A stretch of 64,000 nucleotides of DNA from Neisseria dumasiana (GCF_022870885.1 NZ_CP091509.1:248001-312000), one strand, 5' to 3'; counted from the stretch's first letter, positions 1 to 11,260 are shown. Notes: generated from the letters alone by a model not told the origin. Made by a program: numbers and translations.

Positions 1-1
1 T

Positions 2-97
2 AAACCTGCTGCAGCTAAGGGTCAATACCTTAAAAAAGTAGCTGTATCAAGCACTATGGGTTTAGGCGTGCGTGTTGATACTTCAAGCGTGAATTAA
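2..97 (+). CDS. rplA: 50S ribosomal protein L1, C-terminal end (partial)
   Basis: Only the last 31 codons are in the window. The reading frame is open from base 2 to a TAA at 95-97. The visible end reads [20 protein letters not shown] plus a final N, the typical end of bacterial L1 with the conserved SSTMG motif. L1 binds 23S rRNA at the L1 stalk and, in many bacteria, represses its own operon. It precedes the L10 leader and rplJ, the usual L1-L10-L7/L12-beta-beta' order. The identification is secure although the gene is cut at the left edge. Confidence 0.93.
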   Translation, partial: KPAAAKGQYLKKVAVSSTMGLGVRVDTSSVN

Positions 98-169
98 TAT
101 TTAAGCAAAATTTTTGGATGACCATACGTACTTTATTTTCATAGAATAGATAAGTATGGCCATCTGAAT

Positions 170-262
170 TTGGGCTACTTAATTTTAAGTAGATGTCCAA
201 GACCGTAGGGATCGCAAGATTTAATCGTAACTGCCCTACGCAGACGGTAGTCCTGAATCGAA
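170..262 (+). promoter_or_regulatory. L10-type ribosomal protein leader (autoregulatory RNA)
   Basis: The 262-base gap between rplA and rplJ has no gene but shows nested inverted repeats. CGTAGGG (204-210) pairs with CCCTACG (234-240), and GACCGT (201-206) pairs with ACGGTAGTC around 244-252. This matches the position and architecture of the L10 leader, where L10(L12)4 binds the mRNA and represses rplJL translation. Upstream at about 118-167, ATGACCATAC and GTATGGCCAT form another imperfect hairpin. The structure is seen in the sequence; the regulatory role is inferred from location and family knowledge. Confidence 0.65.
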
Positions 263-359
263 TAATCATAACCAACTTGTCTATTGATTAATATCTTTTT
301 AGGTTGCCGAACTGGTGAAATACATATGTATTTCTTTGTTTAACAGTGGGAGGTAGACC

Positions 360-860
360 TTGAGTCTCAATATTGAAACCAAGAAAGCAACAGTAGAAGA
401 AATTAGTAATGCTATTGCTAATGCTCAGACTATGGTAGTTGCTGAATATCGCGGAATCAGTGTTGCCAGTATGACTGAACTTCGTGCCAATGCTCGTAAA
501 GAAGGCGTTTATCTGCGTGTTCTGAAAAACACATTAGCTCGTCGGGCTGTAGAAGGAACTTCATTTGCTGCACTGGCCGATCAAATGGTTGGTCCGTTGG
601 TATATGCTGCATCTGAAGATCCTGTTGCTGCTGCAAAAGTACTGCATCAATTCGCGAAAAAAGATGACAAAATTGTTGTTAAAGCAGGTTCTTACAATGG
701 TAATGTTTTAGATGTGGCTCAAGTAGGCGAGCTTGCTTCTATTCCGAGCCGTGAAGAATTGCTGTCTAAATTGCTCTTTATCATGCAAGCGCCTGTTTCT
801 GGCTTTGCCCGAGCATTGGCAGCATTGGCTGAAAAAAATGCAACTGAAGAAGCTGCGTAA
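360..860 (+). CDS. rplJ: 50S ribosomal protein L10
   Basis: The 166-residue protein has the normal L10 length. It anchors L7/L12 dimers on the ribosomal stalk. The N-terminal part ([19 protein letters not shown]) is the rRNA-binding domain, and the C-terminal helix (about 140-160, [13 protein letters not shown]) binds L7/L12. The start is a TTG at 360, preceded by GGGAGGTAG at 346-354, a good ribosome-binding site. It lies directly downstream of the L10-type leader and 50 bases before rplL. Translation is probably controlled by that leader. Confidence 0.97.
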   Translation: MSLNIETKKATVEEISNAIANAQTMVVAEYRGISVASMTELRANARKEGVYLRVLKNTLARRAVEGTSFAALADQMVGPLVYAASEDPVAAAKVLHQFAKKDDKIVVKAGSYNGNVLDVAQVGELASIPSREELLSKLLFIMQAPVSGFARALAALAEKNATEEAA

Positions 861-910
861 TAATTTTGTTTCTATTAATTTTTTAATACAATATTTGGAG
901 TTTAAATAGC

Positions 911-1282
911 ATGGCTATTACTAAAGAAGATATCTTAGAAGCAGTTGGTTCTTTAACCGTTATGGAATTGAATGACTTGGTTAAAGCATTTGAAGAAAAA
1001 TTCGGCGTTTCTGCTGCTGCTGTTGCAGTTGCAGGTCCTGCTGCAGGTGGTGCCGCAGCTGCTGAAGAGAAAACTGAATTTGATGTGATCTTGGCTTCTG
1101 CCGGTGATCAAAAAGTAGGCGTGATTAAAGTTGTTCGCGCTATTACTGGTTTGGGCTTGAAAGAAGCTAAAGATATGGTTGATGGTGCGCCTAAAACTGT
1201 TAAAGAAGGTGTTTCTAAAGCTGAAGCCGAAGATATCCAAAAACAATTGGAAGAAGCCGGCGCTAAAGTCGAAATCAAATAA
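911..1282 (+). CDS. rplL: 50S ribosomal protein L7/L12
   Basis: The 123-residue protein has the three L7/L12 parts: an N-terminal dimerisation segment (1-33), an Ala/Gly-rich hinge (about 36-52), and a C-terminal factor-binding domain containing [12 protein letters not shown]. It recruits elongation factors to the ribosome. TTTGGAG lies upstream of the ATG. Ala codons are strongly biased to GCT, as expected for very high expression. A perfect palindromic hairpin follows 15 bases after the stop. Confidence 0.98.
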   Translation: MAITKEDILEAVGSLTVMELNDLVKAFEEKFGVSAAAVAVAGPAAGGAAAAEEKTEFDVILASAGDQKVGVIKVVRAITGLGLKEAKDMVDGAPKTVKEGVSKAEAEDIQKQLEEAGAKVEIK

Positions 1283-1297
1283 TTCTCTCTTTAAAAG

Positions 1298-1327
1298 AAG
1301 GCTGGCAGATATCTGCCAGCCTTGTTT
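1298..1327 (+). terminator. rplL-rpoB intergenic hairpin (attenuator)
   Basis: A perfect 26-base palindrome (AAGGCTGGCAGAT at 1298-1310 and its complement at 1311-1323) is followed by GTTTTG. Its place between rplL and rpoB matches the partial terminator or RNase III processing site known here in other bacteria, which lowers rpoBC expression relative to rplJL. The remaining 190 bases to rpoB are AT-rich and hold no gene. Confidence 0.75.
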
Positions 1328-1528
1328 TGCTTGAATGGCAGCAAATTTCGAATATTTACCTATATTTTCAATTTATTTATAGCTTATTGTTAATAAATGT
1401 AAATATTCTAATTTATTTTCGTAGTGTTCTTAAGCGTATTTTATTTTTTAATGCATTCTTTATTTATTTAATGCATCAATTTCAAAATTTTTGTTTCACA
1501 TAATCTCCCTACTTTGGAGTTTCTTTTT

Positions 1529-4500
1529 ATGAGTTATTCTTTTACCGAGAAAAAGCGTATCCGTAAGAGTTTTGCTAAGCGGGCAAATGTATTAGATGTG
1601 CCTTTTTTGCTGGCAACACAGCTGGATTCTTATTCGAAATTTTTACAGTTGGGTAAGCCTTTTGATCAGCGTAGTGATGATGGTTTGCAAGCTGCTTTTA
1701 ACTCTATTTTTCCAATCGTTAGCCATAATGGTTATGCGCGTTTAGAGTTTGTGCATTATGTTTTGGGTGAGCCTTTGTTTGATATTCCCGAGTGTCAATT
1801 AAGGGGTATTACTTATGCATCTCCCCTTCGTGCGCGTATTCGTTTGGTTATTTTGGATAAAGAATCTTCCAAGCCGACTATAAAAGAAGTGCGTGAAAAT
1901 GAAGTTTATATGGGTGAGATTCCTCTGATGACGCCCAGCGGTTCTTTTGTCATTAACGGCACAGAACGTGTGATTGTGTCTCAGCTGCATCGTTCTCCGG
2001 GTGTGTTTTTTGAGCATGACCGCGGAAAAACACATTCATCAGGTAAGTTGTTATTTTCTGCCCGTATTATCCCTTATCGCGGTTCTTGGTTGGATTTTGA
2101 GTTCGACCCTAAAGACTTGTTGTATTTCCGTATCGACCGCCGCCGTAAAATGCCGGTATCCATCTTGTTGAAAGCTTTGGGTTACAACAACGAACAAATT
2201 TTAGATACCTTTTATGACAAAGAAACGTTTTACTTGTCGAAAGACGGTGTTCAAACGGATTTGATCGCAAGCCGTCTGAAAGGTGAAACTGCAAAGCTTG
2301 ATATAGTGGATAAAGAAGGCAATGTATTGGTTGCCAAGGGCAAACGTATTACTGCCAAGAATATCCGCGATATCAGTAATGCAGGCTTGAAACGTTTGGA
2401 TGTTGATCCCGAAAGTTTGTTGGCCAAAGTGTTGGCAACAGATTTGATCGTGCCCGATACCGGTGAAGTTTTGGCTACGGCAAACGAGGAAATTACAGAA
2501 GAATTGCTGGCTAAGCTGGATATCCACGGCGTTGAAAAAGTGGAAACGCTATACATCAATGAACTGGATCAAGGCGGTTATATTTCCAATACGCTGCGTA
2601 CCGACGAAACTGCAGATCAGCAAGCTGCCCGTGTAGCGATTTATCGCATGATGCGCCCCGGCGAACCACCTACCGAAGAAGCGGTAGAGCTGTTATTTAA
2701 CCGCCTGTTTTTCAATGAAGACAGCTATGATTTATCTCGTGTGGGTCGTATGAAATTCAATACCCGCACTTATGAGCAGAAGCTTAGCGATGCTCAGGCA
2801 GATTCATGGTATGGCCGTTTGTTGAACCAAACTTTTGCCGGTGCAGCTGAAAAAGGTGGTTTTGTGTTGAGCGTGGAAGACATCGTTGCTTCTATTGCTA
2901 CTTTGGTTGAGTTGCGTAACGGTCATGGCGAAGTGGACGATATTGACCATTTGGGTAACCGTCGTGTCCGTTCGGTAGGTGAATTGGTGGAGAACCAGTT
3001 CCGCAGCGGCTTGGCTCGTGTTGAGCGGGCAGTGAAAGAGCGTTTGAATCAGGCGGAATCTGAAAATCTGATGCCTCATGATTTGATTAATGCTAAGCCG
3101 GTTTCTGCTGCAATTAAAGAGTTTTTCGGTTCCAGCCAGTTGAGCCAATTTATGGATCAGACCAACCCGCTGTCGGAAATTACCCACAAACGCCGTGTGT
3201 CTGCACTGGGTCCGGGTGGTTTGACGCGCGAACGTGCGGGCTTTGAGGTACGCGACGTACATCCGACCCACTATGGCCGTGTGTGCCCGATTGAAACACC
3301 TGAGGGTCCGAACATTGGTTTGATTAACTCATTGTCTGTTTACGCACGCACCAACGAATACGGTTTCTTAGAAACCCCATACCGTCGTGTGGTGGATGGC
3401 AAGGTAACCGATGAAATCGATTATTTGTCTGCTATCGAAGAAGGTCGCTATGTGATTGCACAGGCAAACGCCGAATTGGATTCAGACGGCCGCTTGACCG
3501 GTGATTTAATTACCTGTCGTGAAAAAGGTGAAACCATTATGGCTACTGCCGACCGCGTTCAGTATATGGACGTGGCGACCGGCCAAGTGGTTTCTGTGGC
3601 TGCTTCTTTGATTCCTTTCTTAGAGCATGACGATGCGAACCGTGCCTTGATGGGTGCCAATATGCAACGTCAGGCCGTGCCATGCTTGCGCCCGGAAAAA
3701 CCGATGGTGGGTACCGGCATTGAGCGTTCGGTAGCCGTGGATTCCGCTACTGCAATTGTTGCCCGTCGTGGCGGTGTGGTTGAGTATGTCGATGCTAACC
3801 GTATCGTTGTTCGCGTACACGATGATGAAGCGACTGCCGGCGAAGTGGGTGTGGATATTTACAACTTGGTGAAATTTACCCGCTCAAACCAATCAACCAA
3901 CATTAACCAACGTCCTGTGGTGAAAGCCGGTGATGTGCTGCAACGCGGCGACGTCGTGGCCGATGGTGCTTCTACCGATTTAGGTGAATTGGCTTTGGGT
4001 CAAAATATGACTATCGCCTTTATGCCGTGGAACGGTTACAACTATGAAGACTCGATTCTGATTTCTGAAAAAGTGGCTGCGGATGACCGTTATACTTCTA
4101 TCCATATCGAAGAATTGAACGTTGTGGCACGTGATACCAAGCTGGGTGCAGAAGACATTACCCGTGATATTCCGAACTTATCCGAGCGCATGCAAAACCG
4201 TTTGGACGAATCGGGTATCGTTTATATCGGTGCGGAAGTTGAAGCCGGTGACGTGTTGGTAGGTAAAGTAACGCCTAAAGGCGAAACCCAGCTGACACCA
4301 GAAGAAAAACTGTTGCGTGCCATTTTCGGTGAAAAAGCATCAGACGTAAAAGATACGTCATTGCGTATGCCTACCGGTATGAGCGGCACGGTTATCGATG
4401 TGCAGGTATTTACCCGCGAAGGCATCCAACGCGACAAACGTGCCCAGTCGATTATTGATTCGGAACTGAAACGCTACCGCCAAGATTTGAGCGACCAACT

Positions 4501-5707
4501 GCGTATTTTCGATAACGATGCCTTCAGCCGTATCGAGCGCATGATTGTCGGCCAGAAAGCCAACGGAGGCCCGCTGAAACTGGCCAAAGGCAGCGACATC
4601 ACTTCAGAATATCTGGCATCGTTGCCGAGCAAGCACGATTGGTTCGATATCCGTTTGGCCGACGAATCTTTGGCTAAGCAGCTGGAGTTGATCAAAGTCA
4701 GCCTGCAACAAAAACGCGAAGAAGCCGATGCCTTGTATGAAGTGAAAAAGAAAAAGCTGACACAGGGCGACGAATTGCAACCCGGCGTACAAAAAATGGT
4801 GAAAGTATTCATCGCCATCAAACGCCGTCTGCAAGCCGGTGACAAAATGGCCGGCCGCCACGGTAACAAAGGTGTGGTATCGCGCATTCTGCCGGTGGAA
4901 GACATGCCTTATATGGCAGATGGTCGCCCCGTAGATATCGTATTGAACCCGTTGGGCGTACCGTCCCGTATGAATATCGGCCAGATTCTCGAAGTGCATT
5001 TGGGTTGGGCGGCAAAAGGTATCGGCGAGCGCATCGACCGCATGTTGGCCGAGCAGCGTAAAGTAGGCGAAATCCGTGAGTTCCTGAATAAACTCTATAA
5101 CAACAGCGGTAAGCAGGAAAATCTGGACGAGCTGAGCGATGAAGAAATTTTAGCCTTGGCTGAGAATCTGAAACGCGGAGCCACATTCGCCTCGCCGGTA
5201 TTCGACGGTGCTAAAGAAAACGAAATCTACGAGATGCTCGACTTGGCTTATCCGAGCGACGATCCCGAAGTAGAAAAACTCGGCTTCAACAACAGCAAAA
5301 CCCAAATCACCCTTTACGACGGCCGTTCAGGTGAACCGTTCGACCGCAAAGTAACCGTCGGTGTGATGCACTACCTGAAGCTGCACCACTTGGTTGACGA
5401 GAAAATGCACGCCCGTTCTACCGGCCCGTACAGTCTGGTTACTCAGCAGCCGCTGGGTGGTAAAGCCCAATTCGGTGGCCAGCGTTTCGGTGAGATGGAG
5501 GTGTGGGCACTGGAAGCTTACGGTGCCGCCTACACGCTGCAAGAGATGCTGACCGTGAAATCGGATGACGTTGCCGGCCGTACCAAAATGTATGAAAACA
5601 TTGTTAAAGGCGAGCACAAAATCGATGCCGGTATGCCTGAATCCTTCAACGTATTGGTTAAAGAGATTCGCTCATTGGGCTTGGATATCGATCTGGAACG
5701 TTACTAA
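1529..5707 (+). CDS. rpoB: RNA polymerase beta subunit
   Basis: The 1392-residue protein is full length for neisserial RpoB, and its N-terminus [18 protein letters not shown] matches the family. The frame is open from a TTG at 1514, but the ATG at 1529, with GGAG at 1516-1519, gives the conserved N-terminus. The rifampicin region ([20 protein letters not shown] and following residues) has the wild-type D, H and S at the usual resistance positions, so no rifampicin-resistance change is visible. The C-terminal [18 protein letters not shown] is intact. It is followed by rpoC after 119 bases. Confidence 0.98.
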   Translation: MSYSFTEKKRIRKSFAKRANVLDVPFLLATQLDSYSKFLQLGKPFDQRSDDGLQAAFNSIFPIVSHNGYARLEFVHYVLGEPLFDIPECQLRGITYASPLRARIRLVILDKESSKPTIKEVRENEVYMGEIPLMTPSGSFVINGTERVIVSQLHRSPGVFFEHDRGKTHSSGKLLFSARIIPYRGSWLDFEFDPKDLLYFRIDRRRKMPVSILLKALGYNNEQILDTFYDKETFYLSKDGVQTDLIASRLKGETAKLDIVDKEGNVLVAKGKRITAKNIRDISNAGLKRLDVDPESLLAKVLATDLIVPDTGEVLATANEEITEELLAKLDIHGVEKVETLYINELDQGGYISNTLRTDETADQQAARVAIYRMMRPGEPPTEEAVELLFNRLFFNEDSYDLSRVGRMKFNTRTYEQKLSDAQADSWYGRLLNQTFAGAAEKGGFVLSVEDIVASIATLVELRNGHGEVDDIDHLGNRRVRSVGELVENQFRSGLARVERAVKERLNQAESENLMPHDLINAKPVSAAIKEFFGSSQLSQFMDQTNPLSEITHKRRVSALGPGGLTRERAGFEVRDVHPTHYGRVCPIETPEGPNIGLINSLSVYARTNEYGFLETPYRRVVDGKVTDEIDYLSAIEEGRYVIAQANAELDSDGRLTGDLITCREKGETIMATADRVQYMDVATGQVVSVAASLIPFLEHDDANRALMGANMQRQAVPCLRPEKPMVGTGIERSVAVDSATAIVARRGGVVEYVDANRIVVRVHDDEATAGEVGVDIYNLVKFTRSNQSTNINQRPVVKAGDVLQRGDVVADGASTDLGELALGQNMTIAFMPWNGYNYEDSILISEKVAADDRYTSIHIEELNVVARDTKLGAEDITRDIPNLSERMQNRLDESGIVYIGAEVEAGDVLVGKVTPKGETQLTPEEKLLRAIFGEKASDVKDTSLRMPTGMSGTVIDVQVFTREGIQRDKRAQSIIDSELKRYRQDLSDQLRIFDNDAFSRIERMIVGQKANGGPLKLAKGSDITSEYLASLPSKHDWFDIRLADESLAKQLELIKVSLQQKREEADALYEVKKKKLTQGDELQPGVQKMVKVFIAIKRRLQAGDKMAGRHGNKGVVSRILPVEDMPYMADGRPVDIVLNPLGVPSRMNIGQILEVHLGWAAKGIGERIDRMLAEQRKVGEIREFLNKLYNNSGKQENLDELSDEEILALAENLKRGATFASPVFDGAKENEIYEMLDLAYPSDDPEVEKLGFNNSKTQITLYDGRSGEPFDRKVTVGVMHYLKLHHLVDEKMHARSTGPYSLVTQQPLGGKAQFGGQRFGEMEVWALEAYGAAYTLQEMLTVKSDDVAGRTKMYENIVKGEHKIDAGMPESFNVLVKEIRSLGLDIDLERY

Positions 5708-5720
5708 TATCGGAACCGGT

Positions 5721-5757
5721 TTTCAGACGGCCTCCAAAACATTCGGGCCGTCTGAAA
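5721..5757 (+). terminator. Inverted DUS pair between rpoB and rpoC
   Basis: TTTCAGACGGCC (5721-5732) and GGCCGTCTGAAA (5746-5757) can form a 12-bp stem with a 13-base loop, followed by AAAAAGATTT. Another DUS (AGGCCGTCTGAA) sits at 5790-5801. A paired DUS usually ends neisserial operons. Here it lies inside what should be one transcript, so it may act as an attenuator or only as an uptake signal. Confidence 0.6.
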
Positions 5758-5826
5758 AAAGATTTTCAAATGAACAGGCTTTCTTAATGAGGCCGTCTGA
5801 AAACTACCGTTCCACAAGGAGCAAAA

Positions 5827-8800
5827 ATGAATTTGTTAAACTTATTTAATCCGTTGCAGTCTGCCGGCATAGAAGAAGAATTTGATGCGATCAAAATCGG
5901 CATTGCTTCACCTGAAACCATCCGTTCATGGTCTTACGGCGAAGTGAAAAAACCCGAAACCATCAACTACCGTACCTTCAAACCCGAGCGCGACGGTTTA
6001 TTCTGCGCCAAAATTTTCGGCCCGGTAAAAGACTACGAATGTTTGTGCGGTAAATACAAACGTCTGAAATTCAAAGGCGTAACCTGTGAAAAATGCGGTG
6101 TGGAAGTTACTTTGTCTAAAGTACGCCGCGAGCGCATGGGCCATATCGAATTGGCCGCACCCGTCGCCCATATCTGGTTCTTAAAATCACTGCCTTCACG
6201 TTTGGGTATGGTTTTAGACATGACCTTGCGCGATATTGAACGCGTGTTGTATTTCGAAGCCTATGTGGTTACCGACCCGGGCATGACACCCCTGCAACGC
6301 CGCCAATTGCTGACTGAAGACGATTATTACGCCAAGCTGGAAGAATACGGCGACGACTTCGATGCCAAGATGGGTGCCGAGGGTATTCGCGAATTATTGC
6401 GCAGCTTGGATATTGCTTCGGAAGTAGAAGTATTGCGTCAAGAGCTCGAATCCACGGGCTCGGACACCAAAATCAAAAAAATCGCCAAGCGTTTGAAAGT
6501 ATTGGAAGCCTTCCAACGTTCGGGTATGAAACTCGAATGGATGATTATGGATGTGTTGCCGGTATTACCGCCTGATTTACGTCCGTTGGTACCGCTGGAC
6601 GGCGGCCGTTTCGCTACTTCCGATCTGAATGATTTGTACCGCCGCGTGATCAACCGTAACAACCGTTTGAAACGCCTGCTGGAATTGCATGCTCCGGATA
6701 TTATCGTACGCAACGAAAAACGTATGCTGCAAGAAGCGGTAGATTCGCTGCTGGATAACGGCCGTCGCGGTAAAGCCATGACCGGCGCCAACAAACGTCC
6801 GCTGAAATCGTTGGCCGACATGATTAAAGGTAAAGGCGGCCGCTTCCGTCAAAACCTGTTGGGTAAACGTGTGGACTATTCAGGCCGTTCCGTGATTACC
6901 GTGGGTCCTTACCTGCGTCTGCATCAGTGCGGTTTGCCGAAGAAAATGGCTTTGGAATTGTTCAAACCGTTTATTTTCCACAAATTGGAAAAACAAGGTT
7001 TGGCTTCAACCGTAAAAGCGGCTAAAAAGCTGGTAGAGCAGGAAGTGCCGGAAGTATGGGACATCTTGGAAGAAGTGATCCGCGAACACCCGATCATGCT
7101 GAACCGTGCGCCGACGCTGCACCGTTTAGGTATTCAAGCGTTCGAGCCGATTCTGATTGAAGGTAAAGCCATTCAGCTGCATCCTCTGGTTTGTGCCGCG
7201 TTCAATGCCGACTTTGACGGTGACCAAATGGCCGTACACGTTCCGTTGAGCTTGGAAGCGCAAATGGAAGCACGCACTTTGATGCTGGCCTCCAACAACG
7301 TATTGTCTCCCGCCAACGGCGAACCGATTATCGTGCCGTCGCAAGATATCGTATTGGGCTTGTACTACATGACCCGCGACCGCATCAATGCCAAAGGCGA
7401 AGGCAGCTTATTCTCCGATGTAAAAGAAGTGCATCGTGCCTACCACACCAAACAAGTAGAGTTGGGTACGAAAATTACCGTGCGTCTGCGCGAATGGGAG
7501 AAAAATGCCCAAGGCGAGTTGGAGCCGGTGGTAAAACGTTATGAAACTACAGTAGGCCGTGCTTTGCTCAGCGAGATTCTGCCTAAAGGCCTGCCGTTCG
7601 AATACATTAATAAAGCGCTGAAAAAGAAAGAAATTTCCAAGCTGATTAATGCATCGTTCCGTTTGTGCGGCCTGCGTGATACCGTTATTTTTGCCGACCA
7701 CTTGATGTATACCGGTTTTGCATTCGCAGCCAAAGGCGGTATCTCGATTTGTGTCGACGATATGGAAATTCCGAAAGAAAAAGCCGCATTATTGGCCGAG
7801 GCGCAAAGCGAAGTTAAAGAAATCGAAGACCAATACCGTCAAGGTTTGGTAACGAACGGCGAGCGTTACAACAAAGTGGTCGATATTTGGGGGCGTGCCG
7901 GCGATAAAATCGCTAAAGCGATGATGGACAATCTTTCCAAACAGAAAGTCATTGACCGCGAAGGTAACGAAGTAGACCAAGAATCGTTCAACTCCATTTA
8001 CATGATGGCCGATTCGGGTGCCCGTGGTTCGGCAGCGCAGATTAAACAGCTTTCCGGTATGCGTGGTTTGATGGCCAAGCCGGACGGCTCGATTATCGAA
8101 ACGCCGATTACCTCAAATTTCCGCGAAGGTTTGACGGTATTGCAATACTTTATTGCGACACACGGTGCGCGTAAGGGTTTGGCGGATACCGCATTGAAAA
8201 CGGCAAACTCAGGTTACTTGACCCGCCGTTTGGTAGACGTTACCCAAGATTTGGTTGTGGTAGAAGACGATTGCGGCACAACTGACGGTTTTGTCATGAA
8301 AGCCGTGGTGCAGGGCGGTGATGTGATCGAACCGTTGCGTGACCGTATTTTAGGCCGCGTAACTGCCGGTGACGTGGTTGATCCTTCAAGCGGCGAAACG
8401 CTTGTTGAAGCAGGTACGTTGCTGAATGAGCAACTGGTTGATCTGATTGACCAATCTGGTGTCGATGAGGTTAAAGTCCGCACCCCGATTACCTGTAAAA
8501 CCCGCTACGGTTTGTGTGCCCACTGTTACGGCCGCGACTTGGCGCGAGGCAAATTGGTTAATACCGGCGAAGCTGTCGGCGTGATTGCCGCTCAGTCTAT
8601 CGGTGAGCCGGGTACTCAGCTGACGATGCGTACCTTCCACATCGGTGGTGCCGCATCGCGTGCCGCCGCCGCCAGCCAAGTGGAAGCCAAATCAAACGGT
8701 ACCGCACGTTTCAGCAGCCAAATGCGTTATGTTGCCAACAACAAAGGCGAACTGGTGGTAATCGGCCGTTCTTGCGAAGTAGTGATTCACGATGAAATCG

Positions 8801-10005
8801 GTCGTGAGCGTGAGCGCCATAAAGTGCCTTACGGTGCCATTCTGTTGGTACAAGACGGTGCGGCGGTGAAAGCCGGCCAAACCTTGGCAACATGGGATCC
8901 GCATACCCGTCCGATGATTACCGAGCATGCCGGTCAGGTGCGTTTTGAAAACGTGGAAGAAGGCGTGACCGTTGCCAAACAAACCGACGATGTAACCGGC
9001 TTGTCTACATTGGTGGTAATCGACGGCAAACGCCGTTCGGCATCTACTTCCAAACTGTTGCGTCCGACCGTGAAACTGTTGGATGAAAACGGCGAAGAAG
9101 TATGCATGCCCGGCACGACCACTGCCGTGTCGATGGCGTTCCCGGTAGGTGCGGTGATTACCATCCGTGAAGGTCAGGAAGTCGGCAAGGGCGACGTATT
9201 GGCACGTATTCCGCAAGCGTCTTCCAAAACCCGCGATATTACCGGTGGTCTGCCGCGTGTAGCCGAACTGTTTGAAGCACGCGTGCCCAAAGATGCCGGC
9301 ATGTTGGCCGAAGTAACCGGTACCGTGTCTTTCGGTAAAGAAACCAAAGGCAAACAACGCCTGATTATTACTGATGTGGACGGTGTGGCTTACGAAACCC
9401 TGATTTCCAAAGAGAAACAGATTCTTGTCCACGACGGCCAAGTGGTGAACCGCGGTGAAACCATTGTCGACGGCGCGGTTGACCCGCACGATATTCTGCG
9501 TTTGCAAGGTATCGAAGCGTTGGCCCGCTACATCGTACAAGAGGTGCAGGAAGTTTACCGCCTGCAAGGTGTGAAGATTTCCGACAAACACATCGAGGTC
9601 ATCATCCGCCAAATGCTGCGCCGTGTGAATATTGCCGATGCAGGCGAAACCGGCTTTATTACCGGCGAACAAGTAGAGCGCGGCGATGTTACATTGGCTA
9701 ACGAGAAGGCATTGGCCGAGGATAAAGAACCAGCACGTTACGAAAACGTATTGCTGGGTATTACCAAAGCTTCTTTGTCTACCGACAGCTTCATCTCAGC
9801 CGCATCGTTCCAAGAGACCACACGCGTATTGACCGAAGCCGCAATTATGGGCAAACAAGACGAGTTGCGCGGTCTGAAAGAAAACGTGATTGTCGGCCGT
9901 CTGATTCCGGCAGGTACGGGTTTGACTTACCACCGTACCCGTCGTCAGGTATGGCAGGCACATCATGAAGCCGAAGTGGCCGAACAGGTTGATGAAGCCG
10001 AATAA
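5827..10005 (+). CDS. rpoC: RNA polymerase beta' subunit
   Basis: The 1392-residue protein has the usual length for the family. Visible parts are the N-terminal zinc ribbon (CLCGKY...CEKCG), the catalytic loop NADFDGDQM near residue 460 that holds the active-site magnesium, the trigger-loop region (MADSGARGS...MRGLM), and the second zinc site (CGTTDG...[11 protein letters not shown]). AAGGAG precedes the ATG. It is downstream of rpoB and ends 25 bases before a strong terminator. Confidence 0.98.
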   Translation: MNLLNLFNPLQSAGIEEEFDAIKIGIASPETIRSWSYGEVKKPETINYRTFKPERDGLFCAKIFGPVKDYECLCGKYKRLKFKGVTCEKCGVEVTLSKVRRERMGHIELAAPVAHIWFLKSLPSRLGMVLDMTLRDIERVLYFEAYVVTDPGMTPLQRRQLLTEDDYYAKLEEYGDDFDAKMGAEGIRELLRSLDIASEVEVLRQELESTGSDTKIKKIAKRLKVLEAFQRSGMKLEWMIMDVLPVLPPDLRPLVPLDGGRFATSDLNDLYRRVINRNNRLKRLLELHAPDIIVRNEKRMLQEAVDSLLDNGRRGKAMTGANKRPLKSLADMIKGKGGRFRQNLLGKRVDYSGRSVITVGPYLRLHQCGLPKKMALELFKPFIFHKLEKQGLASTVKAAKKLVEQEVPEVWDILEEVIREHPIMLNRAPTLHRLGIQAFEPILIEGKAIQLHPLVCAAFNADFDGDQMAVHVPLSLEAQMEARTLMLASNNVLSPANGEPIIVPSQDIVLGLYYMTRDRINAKGEGSLFSDVKEVHRAYHTKQVELGTKITVRLREWEKNAQGELEPVVKRYETTVGRALLSEILPKGLPFEYINKALKKKEISKLINASFRLCGLRDTVIFADHLMYTGFAFAAKGGISICVDDMEIPKEKAALLAEAQSEVKEIEDQYRQGLVTNGERYNKVVDIWGRAGDKIAKAMMDNLSKQKVIDREGNEVDQESFNSIYMMADSGARGSAAQIKQLSGMRGLMAKPDGSIIETPITSNFREGLTVLQYFIATHGARKGLADTALKTANSGYLTRRLVDVTQDLVVVEDDCGTTDGFVMKAVVQGGDVIEPLRDRILGRVTAGDVVDPSSGETLVEAGTLLNEQLVDLIDQSGVDEVKVRTPITCKTRYGLCAHCYGRDLARGKLVNTGEAVGVIAAQSIGEPGTQLTMRTFHIGGAASRAAAASQVEAKSNGTARFSSQMRYVANNKGELVVIGRSCEVVIHDEIGRERERHKVPYGAILLVQDGAAVKAGQTLATWDPHTRPMITEHAGQVRFENVEEGVTVAKQTDDVTGLSTLVVIDGKRRSASTSKLLRPTVKLLDENGEEVCMPGTTTAVSMAFPVGAVITIREGQEVGKGDVLARIPQASSKTRDITGGLPRVAELFEARVPKDAGMLAEVTGTVSFGKETKGKQRLIITDVDGVAYETLISKEKQILVHDGQVVNRGETIVDGAVDPHDILRLQGIEALARYIVQEVQEVYRLQGVKISDKHIEVIIRQMLRRVNIADAGETGFITGEQVERGDVTLANEKALAEDKEPARYENVLLGITKASLSTDSFISAASFQETTRVLTEAAIMGKQDELRGLKENVIVGRLIPAGTGLTYHRTRRQVWQAHHEAEVAEQVDEAE

Positions 10006-10030
10006 AATGGAATGACGTAAATATTAAGCC

Positions 10031-10066
10031 AAACGCCGATTGTGTCAGCAATCGGCGTTTTTTCAG
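10031..10066 (+). terminator. Rho-independent terminator of rpoBC
   Basis: AAACGCCGATTG (10031-10042) pairs with CAATCGGCGTTT (10049-10060) and runs into TTTT. A DUS begins inside the U-tract (TTCAGACGGCCT). It has a strong GC stem with a short loop. Confidence 0.9.
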
Positions 10067-10095
10067 ACGGCCTGAGAGGTAGGAAATATCATATG

Positions 10096-10286
10096 TAGTA
10101 AATCGACTTCATTTTTTAATATAAGGCAGCAAGCAGCAGACAGTGGAGTGATACGGCAGGGTACGGCAACCCCGTAGTAGAAATTAAGTTGATTGACTTT
10201 AAAGCGGCAACAGAATCGGTTCTGTATGACTATCAGTACTGTTTGCAGCTTGCTGCCTTATATTAAAAATGCGTTGATTGACTTAG
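10096..10286. repeat. CREE-like repeats, short element plus half element
   Basis: Bases 10096 to about 10201 form a degenerate short CREE of about 106 bp. It has the internal GGCAGCAAGCAGCAGACAGT motif and ends in AAGTTGATTGACTTTA. From 10198 to 10286 follows the distal half of a long-form element (GCGGCAACAGAATCGGTTC ... TTGATTGACTTA). This looks like one element inserted into, or recombined with, another. The family assignment rests on recognition of the Correia core. Confidence 0.7.
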
Positions 10287-10287
10287 G

Positions 10288-10430
10288 CTGAAACCTTTGC
10301 AAAACGCTCAGATGTGAATGCAGTTCAAGGCGTAGCAGCATAGTGAGTGCAGACATATTCATATAGACGGGGCAAGCGAGCGAGCAGCGTATAACGCAGA
10401 AATGCGCTGCCGATGGGGCAAAGGTCTCAG
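10288..10430. repeat. Small inverted-repeat element, CTGAAACCTTTGCAAAAC ends, copy A
   Basis: This 143-bp unit starts CTGAAACCTTTGCAAAAC and ends GGGGCAAAGGTCTCAG, giving imperfect terminal inverted repeats. It has no coding capacity. The core (TTCAAGGCGTAGCAGCA ... GCGAGCGAGCAGCG ... AACGCAGAAATGCGC) recurs at 58029, 31798 and 41917. From memory the ends resemble IS5-family IS1106 termini, which would make it a non-autonomous derivative. That link was not tested. Confidence 0.7.
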
Positions 10431-10482
10431 GCTGATTTTGAAATATGGATACGGTTGAATGCCGTCTGACGTTTTGCCAGAA

Positions 10483-10519
10483 ACAAGAAAGGCCGCAATT
10501 GCTTGCGGCCTTTCTTGTT
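10483..10519 (-). terminator. Bidirectional terminator beyond tRNA-Lys
   Basis: ACAAGAAAGGCCGCAA (10483-10498) and TTGCGGCCTTTCTTGT (10504-10519) are perfect 16-base arms. Read on the minus strand, the hairpin lies just downstream of tRNA-Lys, with T-rich flanks, and is the likely end of that transcript. Confidence 0.85.
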
Positions 10520-10527
10520 GATTTATC

Positions 10528-10603
10528 TGGTGGGTCGTGAAGGATTCGAACCTTCGACCAACGGATTAAAAGTCCGCTGCTCTACCAGCTGAGCTAACGA
10601 CCC
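10528..10603 (-). tRNA. tRNA-Lys (anticodon TTT)
   Basis: Read on the minus strand, the sequence begins GGGTCGTTAGCTCAGCTGG and ends with encoded CCA (10530-10528). The acceptor stem GGGTCGT/ACGACCC pairs perfectly. The anticodon arm reads CGGACTTTTAATCCG with TTT as anticodon. The T arm GAAGGTTCGAATCCTTC is canonical. Length is 76 nt including CCA. Confidence 0.97.
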
Positions 10604-10789
10604 GATAAGCTGTGAATTTTAAATATTGGAGGGGGTTCTGTCAATAGATGCATGTTATTTTTTCTGCATCTTTATGTAAAAGAAGAAAATTTATTTATTT
10701 TATCTGAACGGCGACTATGTTATGATTTTAAGCGTATCAATGAAAGTATTCATTGGTCATCGAATACATATTGAAAAGGATAAACACAG

Positions 10790-11188
10790 ATGAAAAAAAT
10801 TCTGATGGCTCTTACTGCTGTTGCTGCTTTAGCAGCTTGTTCTCAAGAAACCAAACAGGAAACTAAAGAAGCTGCCCAAGCTATTGCTTCTGAAGTGAAA
10901 ACCGATGTGCAAGATGCCAAAGAAAAAGCGGCTTCTGCGGTAAGCGGTGCGGTTGAAGCTGCAAAAGAAACCGGTGCTAAAGTGGAAAACGCGGCTTCTA
11001 ATGCTGCTGTTGCCGGTAAGGAAGCGATGAGTGATGCCGCTCAAGCAACCAAAGAAGCTGCTGCTGATGCGAAGAATGCTGCTCAAGATGCGGTTGCCAA
11101 GGCTAAGGCTGCTACAAAAGAAGCTGCCGCCGATGTGAAGAATGCTGCTCAAGAAGCTGATGCCAAAGCGAAAGACGCTGCTAAATAA
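10790..11188 (+). CDS. Ala/Lys-rich repetitive lipoprotein
   Basis: This 132-residue protein has a lipoprotein signal (MKKILMALTAVAALAACSQ, lipobox LAAC with Cys17). The mature part is almost entirely Ala, Lys, Glu, Asp, Thr and Val, in imperfect repeats such as KEAAADAKNAAQDA and KEAAADVKNAAQEA. Such sequence is predicted to be a long amphipathic helix or coiled coil, like LEA-type proteins. AAAAGGA lies before the ATG, and an extended -10 (TGTTATGAT) lies at 10719-10726. It is monocistronic with its own terminator. The function is unknown; a periplasmic stress or envelope role is only a guess. Confidence 0.85.
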   Translation: MKKILMALTAVAALAACSQETKQETKEAAQAIASEVKTDVQDAKEKAASAVSGAVEAAKETGAKVENAASNAAVAGKEAMSDAAQATKEAAADAKNAAQDAVAKAKAATKEAAADVKNAAQEADAKAKDAAK

Positions 11189-11260
11189 TTTGTTTCTTCA
11201 TCGAGATTTGCCGTTGAGTGTGTAAGCATTTTATGCGGTAAAAGTTCGATTTAGGATGGA

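Noticed and set aside
8692..9672. 326-codon open frame on the minus strand opposite rpoC
   Set aside because: It is an antisense shadow of a highly conserved gene; its composition mirrors rpoC codons and it shows no family features.
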